Shown: positions 48,461 through 58,500 of the stretch, one piece after another
Position numbering within the stretch: position 1 is the stretch's first letter
Layout of the letters: each line of letters opens with the position of its first letter
DNA from: Leucaena leucocephala
Taxonomy: Eukaryota; Streptophyta; Magnoliopsida; Fabales; Fabaceae
Length of the DNA: 64,000 bases
Reading direction: 5' to 3'
Assembly (NCBI GenBank): GCA_037074615.1
Contig: CM073537.1
Span: 14,899,989-14,963,988, forward strand
Translations under genes and position numbers: made by a program
The notes under the pieces: generated by a model
Database searches by the model: none
Seen by the model: only the letters and a program-made list of their open reading frames with translations
What the model was told of the DNA's origin: nothing

Positions 48461-48790
48461 TATTCTATTGACAACATAATTTATTGAGATCTCATTATTT
48501 TCATATATTTCAGGTACCTGAATGTCTCTCGAAATTGAGACATTAGTGTTGTCAAATGACTCTTCTGGAGTCACTAAATTTTGTTGAATATCCTCGACCT
48601 GGCCATCTATATTTATAGCTCCTTTTCTTTTTCGAGAATTTTTATCTTTGGAACCGATGGGCTTGCCACGCTTCAAGCGTGCTTTTGATCTATTAGATTG
48701 TCCAATAGGGACATCAATTCTGATAGGAGCATTCGCAGCTGGAACATGTAATTTAGTCACTTTCTTGGGGTCAGTGAATGCGTCTGGCAA
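48458..48790 (-). pseudogene. Copia pol linker between integrase and reverse transcriptase
   Basis: A basic, low-complexity stretch (KKVTKLHVPAANAPIRID, SKDKNSRKRKGAINID) follows the integrase and precedes the reverse transcriptase, as in copia polyproteins. It ends in a premature TGA, after which the same frame stays open to about 48150. Confidence 0.7.
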
Positions 48791-48904
48791 TTGATTGGCT
48801 AAACTCTGTAAATGAATTATCTTTTGAACTTCTAGCTCATATTGTTTTGTACGAGGATCAAGATGAGATAATGATAATTCATTCCAACTAACTTTATTTT
48901 CCAG

Positions 48905-49660
48905 CTATTTATTTTCTCCCCCTAATGTTGGAAAATTTGATTCGTCAAAATGACAATCAGCAAATCGAGCCGTAAATAAATCTCCTGTTGTTGGCTCTAA
49001 ATATTTTATTATAGAAGGAGATTCATATCCAACATATATTCCCATCCTTCTTTGAGGACCCATTTTAGTACGTTGTGGTGGAGCAATCGGAACATATACC
49101 GCACATTCAAAAGTTCTTAGATGGGAAATATTTGGTTCCTGACCAAAAACCATTTGTAAAGGGGAGACCTTAAGATAACTAGTTGGCCTGATACGAATTA
49201 ACATTGCTGCATGTACAATTGTATGTCCCCAAGTATATATTGGGAGATTTGATTTCATAAGCAATGGTCTTGCAATCAACTGTAAACGTTTAATTAATGA
49301 TTCTGCAAGACCATTTTGTGTATGAACATGTGCTACAGGATGTTCAACATCGATTCCCAGAGACATACAATACTCATTGAAAACTTGTGAAGTAAATTCA
49401 CCAGCATTATCTAGACGTATTTTCTTAATAGGATAATCTGGAAAATGTGCTCTCAATCTAATTAGTTGAGCAAGTAATCTCGCAAACGCCAGGTTACAAG
49501 AAGATAATAAGCAAACATGTGACCATTTTGTTGATGCATCAATTAGAACCATAAAATATCTAAATGGTCCACATGGTGGGTGTATCAGCCCACAAATATC
49601 TCCCTGTATACGTTCTAGAAAAGTGAGAGACTCACTTTCTATTTTTTATCGATGATGATC
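48905..49660 (-). pseudogene. Copia integrase core, out of frame with its zinc finger
   Basis: The catalytic D-D-E pattern is present: Asp in MVLIDASTKWS, Asp in KIRLDNAGEF and Glu in NGLAESLIKR, followed by FGQEPNISHLRTFECA. The core begins upstream of its first ATG-like codon with LTFLERIQGDIC. It is separated from the HHCC zinc-finger segment by a one-base slip in an A-run near 49645, and the frame also ends early at 48905. Confidence 0.85.
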
Positions 49661-50189
49661 TAATAATTAGTTTCCCTTCAGAACATGCAGCACATGAGAA
49701 AATATGGGATTGTGGAATTGATTCTCTTCTCAACGAATGTCCACATGAATTCTCAATTATTCTTCGCATCATTATTATCCCACGATGGCCTAACCGGTCA
49801 TGGCAACTATTAAATTTATTCTCACTTGCAAACTTCTGGTTTGCAATAGCATGTGTTTCAATTGTACTAATAAATGTGTAGTACATTCCAGAAGAAAGAG
49901 CAGGGAACTTTTTCAGTGTGCATTTTTTATCAGAAATCATATATGTGATAACGAGATATTCCTGGTTTTCTCTATTTGTTGTTTCAATATGGTATCCATT
50001 TCTGCGGATATCCTTGAAACTCAACAAATTCCTGTTAGATTTGGAGGAATAAAATGCACTATCAATGTATAATTGTGTTCCTCCAGGTAACAATATATTA
50101 ACTCTTCCAAACCCCTTAATCATCTTTATACTTCCAAAACAATATATAAGAAAATAACACATATGACTATAATAAAAATATATTAGCAA
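49632..50189 (-). pseudogene. Copia GAG-pre-integrase and integrase zinc finger
   Basis: It includes GFGRVNILLPGGTQLYID and the His-His-Cys-Cys finger (HDRLGHRG ... CAACSEGK). Upstream, to about 50257, the sequence is AT-rich and I cannot find the protease active site (Asp-Ser/Thr-Gly/Ala), so that domain seems lost or replaced. Confidence 0.75.
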
Positions 50190-50257
50190 ATATAATCATA
50201 AAAGAAACTAACTTCATTATAGCAAAAAGAAAACACACATAATCATAAAAGTTTAGC

Positions 50258-50469
50258 TTATTTTTTTTGGACACTCCCATCACCAATTAGGTGATCAATT
50301 CTTTCGTTAGGATCGGCAAAGAAATCAGCAATATCTAAATGAGTCACATCCATGTTGCCATAATCAGAATCGCTTTCTTCCCCAACAAAATTTGTTTCTA
50401 TCTTTGGCTCTTTGCCTTTATTTTTATTTTTCCTTTTGAGCGATTCTTGATATAATTCAACCAAATGTC
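50258..50469 (-). pseudogene. Copia Gag C-terminal part, downstream of the nested insertion
   Basis: It reads LVELYQESLKRKNKNKGK, then an acidic segment and HLIGDGSVQ, typical of the stretch following the Gag zinc knuckle in this copia group. It was separated from the zinc knuckle (52469-52530) by the nested LTR unit. Confidence 0.7.
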
Positions 50470-50474
50470 TTGGT

Positions 50475-52468
50475 TGTTGGAAATCGTGCCCTAGGGGCCA
50501 ATCATTGTCTTATGAACATTATTGATTTATGAATTTATTAATTGAGTTATCATATTATTTGCATGTTTACTATGATGACCATCCTTGGATAATTCATGAT
50601 ATTATCCTAAATGTCCCTGGTCGATCATCTATGTGGGAGCACAGATGAAATAAGACCAGTATGACTTTGAAGATGTATAGAGATATAAATCAAAGTCATA
50701 AGCACATGTAAGAGTACAGGGTGTTGGACCGACCCGCTATGAGAGAACTGCATGGGTAACGTCATAAGCTTCTCTCATATACAAACCATGTCAATATGCC
50801 CTTTGACCTGAGATCATCATGGATTCCTACATGACAAAACGCTCAGCTTTGACCTAGTCAAAAGTCACTTTTGACCGAGTGATCATAAAGACTATGTTCG
50901 GGCTTAGTGGTTTTTCATGCGGAGGAATGTGAATGGTCAAGATGGAATTTGTCCCTCACATTCGTGGAGAGATATTACTGGGCCCCTCGATGAGTGAGTC
51001 TGAGAAATGTATGGCCATACTGTAATGGAAAGGTAGTTCCATTTCTATAGTCAGACTACTCAGGGATCGAGAAAGTAACGGTCGGGAATAGGAGGATGAC
51101 ATTATCCATGCCTCATCCATGACCAAAATATCGCGTGACAGAAGGGACATGATATGGTTGTATAAAAGGTTACATCGTTTATCGATCCTCATATGATTTG
51201 GGTAGTTGTTATGTCTTGCTAGAGACCGCTTGCGACTTGTGGGCTAGTATAGCAAATGGCCCACTGCCAACTTCATATGGGCCTACAGGGTCGCACACAA
51301 AATAGCCCAACACGAGCTATGATGTCCAGATTCATTGAATCTAAGACATGTCCAGATTCAATGAAAGATCCAGGTGAATGTATATATATATTTATTTATA
51401 TTTATATTCGTATATATATAAATTCGTATATATATATATTATATATATGAGATATATGAGATTTAATTTATAAGGATAAATTAAATCCCTATCATGTTTG
51501 AATTCGAAATTCAAATTGATAGGATATCTCATATAAGAGATATTTATAAGATTTAATTTATAAGGATAAATTAAATCTCTATCACGTTTGAAATTCGAAA
51601 TTCAAATTGATAGGATATCTCATATAAGAGATATTTATAAGATTTAATTTATAAGGATAAATTAAATCTCTATCACGTTTGAAATTCGAAATTCAAATTG
51701 ATAGGATATCTCATATAAGAGATATTTATAAGATTTAATTTATAAGGATAAATTAAATCTCTATCACGTTTGAAATTCGAAATTTAAATTGATAGGATAT
51801 CTCAAATTTGATTTATGGGAATAAATCAAATATAACTCAGTCTCATCTTTATTTAAAGTTAAATAAATAAGTAATTAAATCTGTGGGACGGATTTAATAT
51901 TATTTTATTTAATTAGTTTCTTATAAAATTATACAATATATGATATTGTATCAATTCGGAATTAATATAAGATTAACTCCAAAATCCAATTAGGTCAGGT
52001 GGAAAAACGCATAGCATCCTCTATATCTGATTGGAGGAGCTACGTTTGAAAATAACACAGAACACAAAAGGCCGAACGGAATCTGCAAAAGGTTTGCAGA
52101 AACTGCTGAAATAGAGACGGAGACTTGTGAAAGCCTTGGAGGGACAGGAGACGCTAGCACGTCGTTCGTGGTTGGAACGCTGTTCGTGTGGATACCAGTA
52201 GAGGAAGCCGACCTGAGGCGTCGACTTCTTGTGATCGGAAAGAGACCACCGTCCGCGGAGAGAATCTGTGAAGGTCGCTGAGGAACACTCCATCGATTTC
52301 TTGCGATCAGAAAGAGATCACCACCCACGTAGAGAAGCTGTGAAATTCGCTGAGCAACACTAAGGGTAATGATTCTTTCCACTTGACTTAAACACATACG
52401 GCAGATCCTGGCAAGGAATGGAAAATTTTTAAAGTTTATTTCCGCTGCGTGTCTTCCAATTCCTTACA
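50475..52468. mobile_element. Nested LTR unit, 2.0 kb, probable solo LTR
   Basis: It starts tgttggaaatcgtgcc and ends ttccaattccttaca. It is flanked by ttggt on both sides (50470-50474 and 52469-52473), a perfect 5-base target duplication. It splits the copia gag between the zinc knuckle and the downstream LVELYQ segment. It carries no pol, and no second LTR was found inside, so it is a solo LTR or a small non-autonomous element, probably of copia type from its ends. It holds a 91-base tandem repeat. Confidence 0.8.
51460..51815 (+). repeat. Tandem repeat, 91-base unit, about four copies
   Basis: The word gatttaatttataagg starts at 51460, 51550, 51641 and 51732. The spacing is 90, 91 and 91 bases. 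Units are near identical and include gataggatatctcatataag. The last is cut short. It lies within the nested LTR unit. Confidence 0.9.
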
Positions 52469-53038
52469 TTGGTGTACGACAAGTACGGGCCCAATGACCT
52501 TTGCCACCACAACGATGACATAAATTTTCAATATAATTATCATTCCCACTAGTTTCCTTTTTGTGGTTATCATCATTGTTTGCCCACCTCGAGTGGGAAC
52601 CACGACCACGACCACGTTGACCACGGCCTCATATATAGCCACGGCCGCGTCCACGTCCACGTCCACGTCCACGTCCATATCCCCGACCACGGGATGATTC
52701 ATTTGTTACTACATTCACTTCTGGGAATGCAGTAGAGCCAGTTGGACGGGATTCATGATTCCTCATTAAAAGCTCATTATTTTGTTCAACCACCAAAACG
52801 CAAGAAATCAGTTCAGAATACTTTTTGAAACCTTTTTCACGATATTATTATTGCAAGAGCACATTGGATGCATGAAATGTGGAGAATGTTCTTTCTAACA
52901 TGTCATCATCAGTAATTTTCTCTCCACATAGTTTCAGTTGAGAACTAATTCTGAATAGTGCAGAATTATAAAATAATCGAGATAATTCTTTCCAATAATG
53001 TCAAGAGCCACAAACTCAAGTTTTATAAGATTCGACAT
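52469..53038 (-). pseudogene. Copia Gag N-terminal part with zinc knuckle
   Basis: ATG at 53038 opens MSNLIKLEFVALDI. Further on come FRISSQLKLCGEKITDD, YREKGFKKYSELISC, an Arg-Gly repeat (52651-52676, repeated cacgtc) and the zinc knuckle CHRCGGKGHWARTC (CX2CX4HX4C). Defects: two stop codons in tandem at 52845-52850, a TGA at 52629-52631, and the central part of Gag appears missing after about residue 20. The + 1 frame 52436-52702 with its Asp-Val repeat is a shadow of the Arg-Gly tract. Confidence 0.8.
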
Positions 53039-53532
53039 GATGATACTATCATAAAATGTAATAAAAGTTGAATGGAAAGAATCTTACAAATTATTCCCAA
53101 GACATAATTATTAAGCCACAAACCAAAAGTTTAGAAGAAGCTTTTCATTAAGATTCATATTCAAATAGTCTTAAGAAAATAGCCAATAAAACTAATCAAG
53201 GGTCACAACAGTAATGTAAGGTTCCCACTACATGCAATTTTTTAAGAATGCAATCAGAAAATTTGAGATTCATGAGCATGAAGCTCAAGCAAATGTCCAT
53301 GTTTACTGATCAAAGAGGAAGTGCAAACTGCCTTCATATTTAGCCATTGATCATATGTGCAACATCGCAAGAAGAATTTTCATCGATAAACAAATCATTA
53401 TAGGCACAAAAATTGACTATACTGAGTAAAATATGGAAACTATAATTCAACAAGAAAGTAATATAAAAGCTCACCTTGTGATGATAGATTTTACAATAAT
53501 ATCAGTTGGCTAGAGTAGTCGTGCTGATAACG

Positions 53533-53853
53533 TGTTATAAAACTAGCAATAAGATTAGAAAGAGAGAAAAGATGGAGACAAGAAAATGAGAGTAGTATAT
53601 ATTCTATTCTTTCTTCTTCCTTTACAATACAAATGGAATGCCCTATTTATAGGCATAGAAGTTGAAGATGAAGAGTCTAGTAATTAATGGGGAATAATGA
53701 AGAGTCTAGTAATTAATGGAGGAGTAATGAAGAGTCTAGTAATTAATGAGGAATAATGAAGAGTCTAGTAATTAATGAAGGAATAATGACCTAGGGAATT
53801 TGAAGAGGTGGAGGGAGATGGAGATGGACATCTATATTCTAATATTCATAACA
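53533..53853 (-). repeat. 5' LTR of the copia element
   Basis: It is equal in length to the 3' LTR, with one base difference seen (ggaggagtaatg here, ggaggactaatg there). It contains the four 25-base tandem units and is followed by attaa. Confidence 0.9.
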
Positions 53854-54165
53854 ATTAATTCTATAAAAATATCTCCTAATACCCTTAAAGAAAGAAAACA
53901 ATCAGAACAAATATTAGGAATAATAAATTATGCCCAAGAATTTATTCTGTATTGTTCCAAAATAAGAGAAAAATTACAATCAAAATTAAGGGGAAAAAAG
54001 CCTTTTGAATGGACTGAAAAAGAAACGGAAGAGCTGAAAAAGGTAAAAACGAATAATTTGCTAAACAGCCGTTTCAGTACAAATTCCACAAAAAGATGAT
54101 TATCTTTTTATTTAAACAGATGCTTCTGATCTATGTTGGGGAGCAGTGTTAAGAGTCCCATACTC
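53854..54165 (+). pseudogene. Endogenous pararetrovirus fragment, RT/RNase H (right part)
   Basis: The + strand continues the relic interrupted at 46237. It resembles the Caulimoviridae segment between the reverse transcriptase fingers and the start of RNase H (TDASDLCWGAVL near 54120-54155). A stop at 54097-54099 (TGA) and a further shift break the frame. At about 54165 it passes into the 3' flank of gene E. It is dead and short, with no coat, movement or protease region nearby. Confidence 0.7.
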
Positions 54166-54619
54166 TTGTAATAGCTAGACTCTTGTCAAGAATTGTTAAC
54201 AAACAGAAGATCTCGATCAATATGTTATCCGAGGCATCATCCAATTTATGTCACCCAAGAAAACTTGAGCCACTAGTAATGGTATGTGAGGGTAAGTTAA
54301 TGCTCAAAAATCAACCTGCGAAACCTATCCATCATTTTCCAAGAGTCAATTTTTTTCTCCAACTTTGGATAATGAGTCAATATTTCAAGAAAATTGTCCT
54401 ATTTTCAAGCATGAGATATTAATAAAGGACACTAACAATTTCATAACATATCCAACTTCTTTAAGGAGTCAATTGGTACAAAATAAAAATGAGAAAACTC
54501 TCCCCAATAAATATAGGAAGATCTCTTTATACAAAGCTAATTTATCATTTACTAAACATAACATATCAAGTTCCCCTTTTCTCAAACCCATTTTCTATAT
54601 ACCAGATAGCAGTCTAACG
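54166..54619 (-). other. 3' flank of gene E
   Basis: It has the array's downstream signature on the minus strand (gcatcatccaatttatgtcacccaag, cttgagccactagtaatgg). It is non-coding. Confidence 0.55.
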
Positions 54620-57600
54620 TTAAATCTTTACAGCATCAATGGCTCTTTTATTTTGCTGATAGTATTGGAAATATGTCTTAACATAATTCTTCATTGATTT
54701 GTATAACTTTGGCCTTGACTCATCAACTAGTTCTTTGACTGGTCCAATCTCTTCTTCCACGTCAGGAGTACAAAACATAGCCAATGTGAGCCTCTCCTTT
54801 TTTGAGTTTATCACTACTCTATGTACAGGGCTCTTGAATATTCCATTGCTCATTATCTATTCACATGGACCAACAAGTTCCTTTCATTAGGTTAAAAAGA
54901 TCACATGAATATGTAAATTTCAAATAGTTTAAGATTAATATATGTTTTACTTATCATTTCAATAACTTGTAATCTTTCTAAATAATTTTTATGATCAAGA
55001 TAATATTTAAAAAAATGAAATTTTCGGCATAATTCTACTTATGGCTATTAAAAACTGAACAATATGAAAATTAAGTGATGCATATATGGTAAATTTCGTG
55101 TTTTATTCTCTATCCCCTTCTTACTTCAATTTAATTACAATTGTTATATAATAAGCTTCCATAGGTGTATATATGTGATTAGTCCTTTCCCCCCCTCATT
55201 TGAGACATGAAAATGATATTCTCAGTCCTAAATATAAGATCTAATTGGGGAGTTAATATTAGTCCTAAATATAAAACATATTTTTTATATTTATCAATTT
55301 TTTTTAAATTATCCTATTGATACTCCCTCAACAATAATAAAAAAAGAGAGGGAAGGAATAAGTTAAGAAAGATGATTAGGGTATTTTACAAAAAATATCT
55401 CATATTAACTAACTTAATTATCTTCTTTAATCTAATCAAATTAGTTAAATATTTCATACACTAAATATCGGAGGAGTATAATATTACAAACAATGGTTAC
55501 CTCAATTTGATCACCAACATTGACAACAAGAGCTTCAGGGATGATAGGAACTTTAAACCAATTGTTGTCTTTGAAGATTTGAAGACCTTCAACATTTTCA
55601 TCCTGTAAAACCAAAGTGATGGCAGATCCATCTGCATGAGCTTTCAGCCCCAAAACGAGTTCAGGTCTTGGGCATGGAGGATAATAGTTGAATCTCGCAA
55701 ACATGTTTGTCTCTCCACATTGTTTCAAGAAGATATCTTCTTGCAAGTTCAATGACATAGCCATGGCCTTCATAATCACTTCATTTAGCTGCTTTAGCTT
55801 CTCTGTATATTCTATCAACGCATCCCTAATGTGAACATATCAAAGTTAAACTGTTTAGGTTTGGCTTTATTTTATTCTTATAATTTTACTACTTCCGTAT
55901 TTTTAATATATATATGTGTATATATATATATATATATGCTTATCAATGTATATAATAGATTCATGGCAAGACACATTTTTCATGAATCATTATCAGCGTG
56001 AATCATTCTTTTTTGGGAAAAATGCCTGGTTATTATTAAATTAAAATTAATAGTTCTAAACTAAATTATTAATGTATTTTTGTGTATGTTTCACTCTTTT
56101 TTTTTGGATAAATGGAGAACAACAAGAGATGATTTTTTTTTTAATTTTCACCCTGAAAACTATAATTGTATCAAGGACACAAATCCAATTGACACCTAGC
56201 TCCTCCTTAAATCTTTCTTATACATGAAGCTGTGAGTTCAAACCCTCTATGAATATAATGGGCGCGTGTCTTAAGGTGAAAAAAAGACACAAATCCAACT
56301 AAAATAATTTTTAGCACGTCTAATCTAATCCGGACAGTTAAAACTTGAAACGGTAAGAAATAGGCCCACGTCAGATAAATAAAGCAAAAGCTTATCTTTA
56401 CTCCTTTAACTTTATATAAAGTTTCATTTTGATCCACTAATTTTATAAATTGTTTTTTTAGTCATCTAATGCTAATGTTGTTCACAAAAAAATGTTGACA
56501 TTAAGTAAAATTGGGGAATGGAAAATTACCTAAATTCATGGGGTTGTTGGGGCCAAACTTGAAATTTTCTGTGATGCTCAGGCTGCACTTTGAGGTAAAC
56601 ACGATCAGTCCAATCAAGCCTTTGATCTGCTGTGAAAATTATGTCACTTCCATATCCTTCATGATACTCTCCTTCTGGCCCATATTTTTGCTTTTCTTCT
56701 TTTGGAAGTTCAAAGAATTTCTTTGAAACTTCCCTCACTTTGTCCAGAAACCAACTTGTCATCCCATGGTTTATTGCCTGAAATTCCAACAAATAAACCA
56801 ACATCATCATCCTTGCCTTTGAAAAGGGTCGTTTCTTAAGAAATATAAAGGACGTGAATTTATTAAAAAAAAACTCGTGCATTATTAATAAAATTTAGAT
56901 AAAAATCAATAATATAAACTAACTACATTCCTGAACTATTTTTTGAGTTGCATCCAACACTGTAACCTTTTTCCATGTGTATTTTTTGTTTAGCCTGATT
57001 CTATCCAATATATAACGTCTTCTCACATTAATTTTATTGGGGATAAGCTCCCTTCCTCTATGTAGAAATGTGCAAGTGAGATTTTTTTTTTTTTTTGTAT
57101 AAAACTGCTAATGAGATTTTGCAATGACAACAAACCCGTGACTGTGCCTGTAACCCACCCTTTTAATGCATAAACCCGTCCAGTTTAGACCTGCCTATTA
57201 CGGGCCCCTTTTGGACTGGCCCAAACAAGCAAATTTTCAACGCGGGACTTGATCATTACCATTGAAAGTATGAAAATGACTTTTCTTTTGTGTAAAAAAA
57301 AAATACTTACAAATAAGAATTAATATAAATAATAAAAAATAAGTTCGTATTTTATAAAAACGCTAGTTTTAGGATCGATCTTATAAGTTCTTATAAATAA
57401 ATGCTCAATGAAATCGAAACCATATAAACTTTTTTTTTGTAAAAAAAAAAAAGACTTTCTCAGTTCTTTTTTATCAATATGTTATTTTTTTTTTCCTACC
57501 CGATTCACTGGAACTTTGTCCTAACTATATTCGGATCTGACTCGCATCATGTATCTGGTTATGGTGGGTAAGTCTCCAACATAAATTTTTTAAATATGCT

Positions 57601-58162
57601 AAAGCTTGAACTTAAAATTTTATTTAACTGATACCGATACCAAGCCGTTTAACTAACGTTCAATACGCTATTCTTTATTTCTCGTTATTCCTCTAGGATC
57701 AATCTTGTTAACAATGGACTTCTGATTTTTAGGCCTTTTCTCCGCGAAAAGGAAGGAACCCCACACTCACAAACACAGTTGGATATTTAACATGAACTAA
57801 TTAGTCTAATGCAACTAATACAAAAATTGGTGCCTGGAAAACTGAAAGAAGTATAAAGTCCTGTGACCGATGCTGAGGGGAATGAAAACGTAATAGAAAA
57901 TGGGAAAATACAGAGAAGGAAAGAAAGAGCGATGAAGAACCTGGAAGCAGCCCCATGAAGTGAGTGCAGAACGAAGATTGTGCAACTCTTGCTGTTGTTG
58001 CTGCGAGGAAGGAGACAGCAGAAGAGAAATATCAACGATTGGAATCTGCTGCGGCTGAAGAGCCCTGAATTCACCATCTTTGTAAATATACTCTTCTGGT
58101 AAATCCCCTGAGCCCAAGAACGCCAGTTCTTGCACAGATTTTCCAACTACAGATCCACCCAT
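54620..58162 (-). CDS. 2-oxoglutarate/Fe(II)-dependent dioxygenase, copy E (SRG1-like)
   Basis: Four exons, reading leftward: 57941-58162, 56530-56777, 55501-55825 and 54620-54856. They give 343 residues, one codon shorter in exon 1 than A or B. All introns are GT-AG, with lengths 1163, 704 and 644; intron 2 is about eight times longer than in B. The ATG at 58162 opens MGGSVVGKSV. Iron ligands are His220, Asp222 (KAHADGS) and His277 (SPVHRVV), with NYYPPC before and Arg287-Leu-Thr289 for 2-oxoglutarate. It differs from B in the exon-2 segment (GPEGEYHEGYGSDIIF), so substrate use may differ; this is inference. No lesion was found. It probably acts in the cytosol on a small molecule, substrate unknown. 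Confidence 0.92.
55212..55480. repeat. Stowaway-like MITE in intron 3 of gene E
   Basis: The left end is cagtcctaaatataagatctaattggg and the right end is ctaaatatcggaggagta, with a body shared with the copies at 63071 and 42585 (actccctcaacaataat, gatgattagggtatttta). It ends close to the donor of exon 3 but leaves the splice site intact. Confidence 0.6.
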
Positions 58163-58500
58163 AATGTTGATGCTTAGGACCTTCAAGCTGCAGAAGATGA
58201 GATATATAGATAAATTAATGAATTTGATCTGCTCAAGAATTGGTGATTTATTCATAAACAAATGCGTTGTTGAAATGGTTTTTGTCGTTTTCATTTGAGC
58301 CATCGGCGACCGCCAATAAAACAATAAATTAATGAATTAAATAAGATAGAGGTTACCATTTGTAAAAGATTTCATCTGATATTGATTGGGGAGATGTGAC
58401 AGATGGTGAGCCTGAAATAGGATATGACCAAGTGAAAGTTCCTATCTTCCCAAGGATTTTACTAGACTGCCCTTGATACAAGTTTTACTAGACCGTCCAA
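58163..58500 (-). promoter_or_regulatory. Upstream region of gene E
   Basis: The leader keeps the shared gagcagatca. At the TATA position only a weak tttatgaataaa (about 58243-58255) is found, and the TGACG site of genes A and B is absent. The stretch 58394-58500 is matched at 41510-41640, which marks a lost copy there. Confidence 0.4.

Larger units (their letters stand above)
46238..53853 (-). mobile_element. Ty1/copia retrotransposon, recent insertion, defective
   Basis: LTRs of 321 bases lie at 46238-46558 and 53533-53853, with one mismatch between them that I could find. The target duplication attaa is present at 46233-46237 and 53854-53858. A purine tract (minus strand aagggggag, 46559-46567) precedes the 3' LTR. 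The sequence cgttatcagcacg (minus strand, ending 53532) follows the 5' LTR as the usual copia primer-binding site. Order on the minus strand is gag, integrase, reverse transcriptase, RNase H, which defines copia. gag and pol carry several stops, frameshifts and deletions, so the copy could not have made its own proteins and probably moved using enzymes of a relative. A 2-kb LTR unit is nested in gag. Confidence 0.92.

Noticed and set aside
52436..52702. Open frame with an Asp-Val repeat
   Set aside because: It is a shadow frame of the Gag Arg-Gly tract and zinc knuckle, which are readable in the other frame; part of it also lies across the nested-insertion border.
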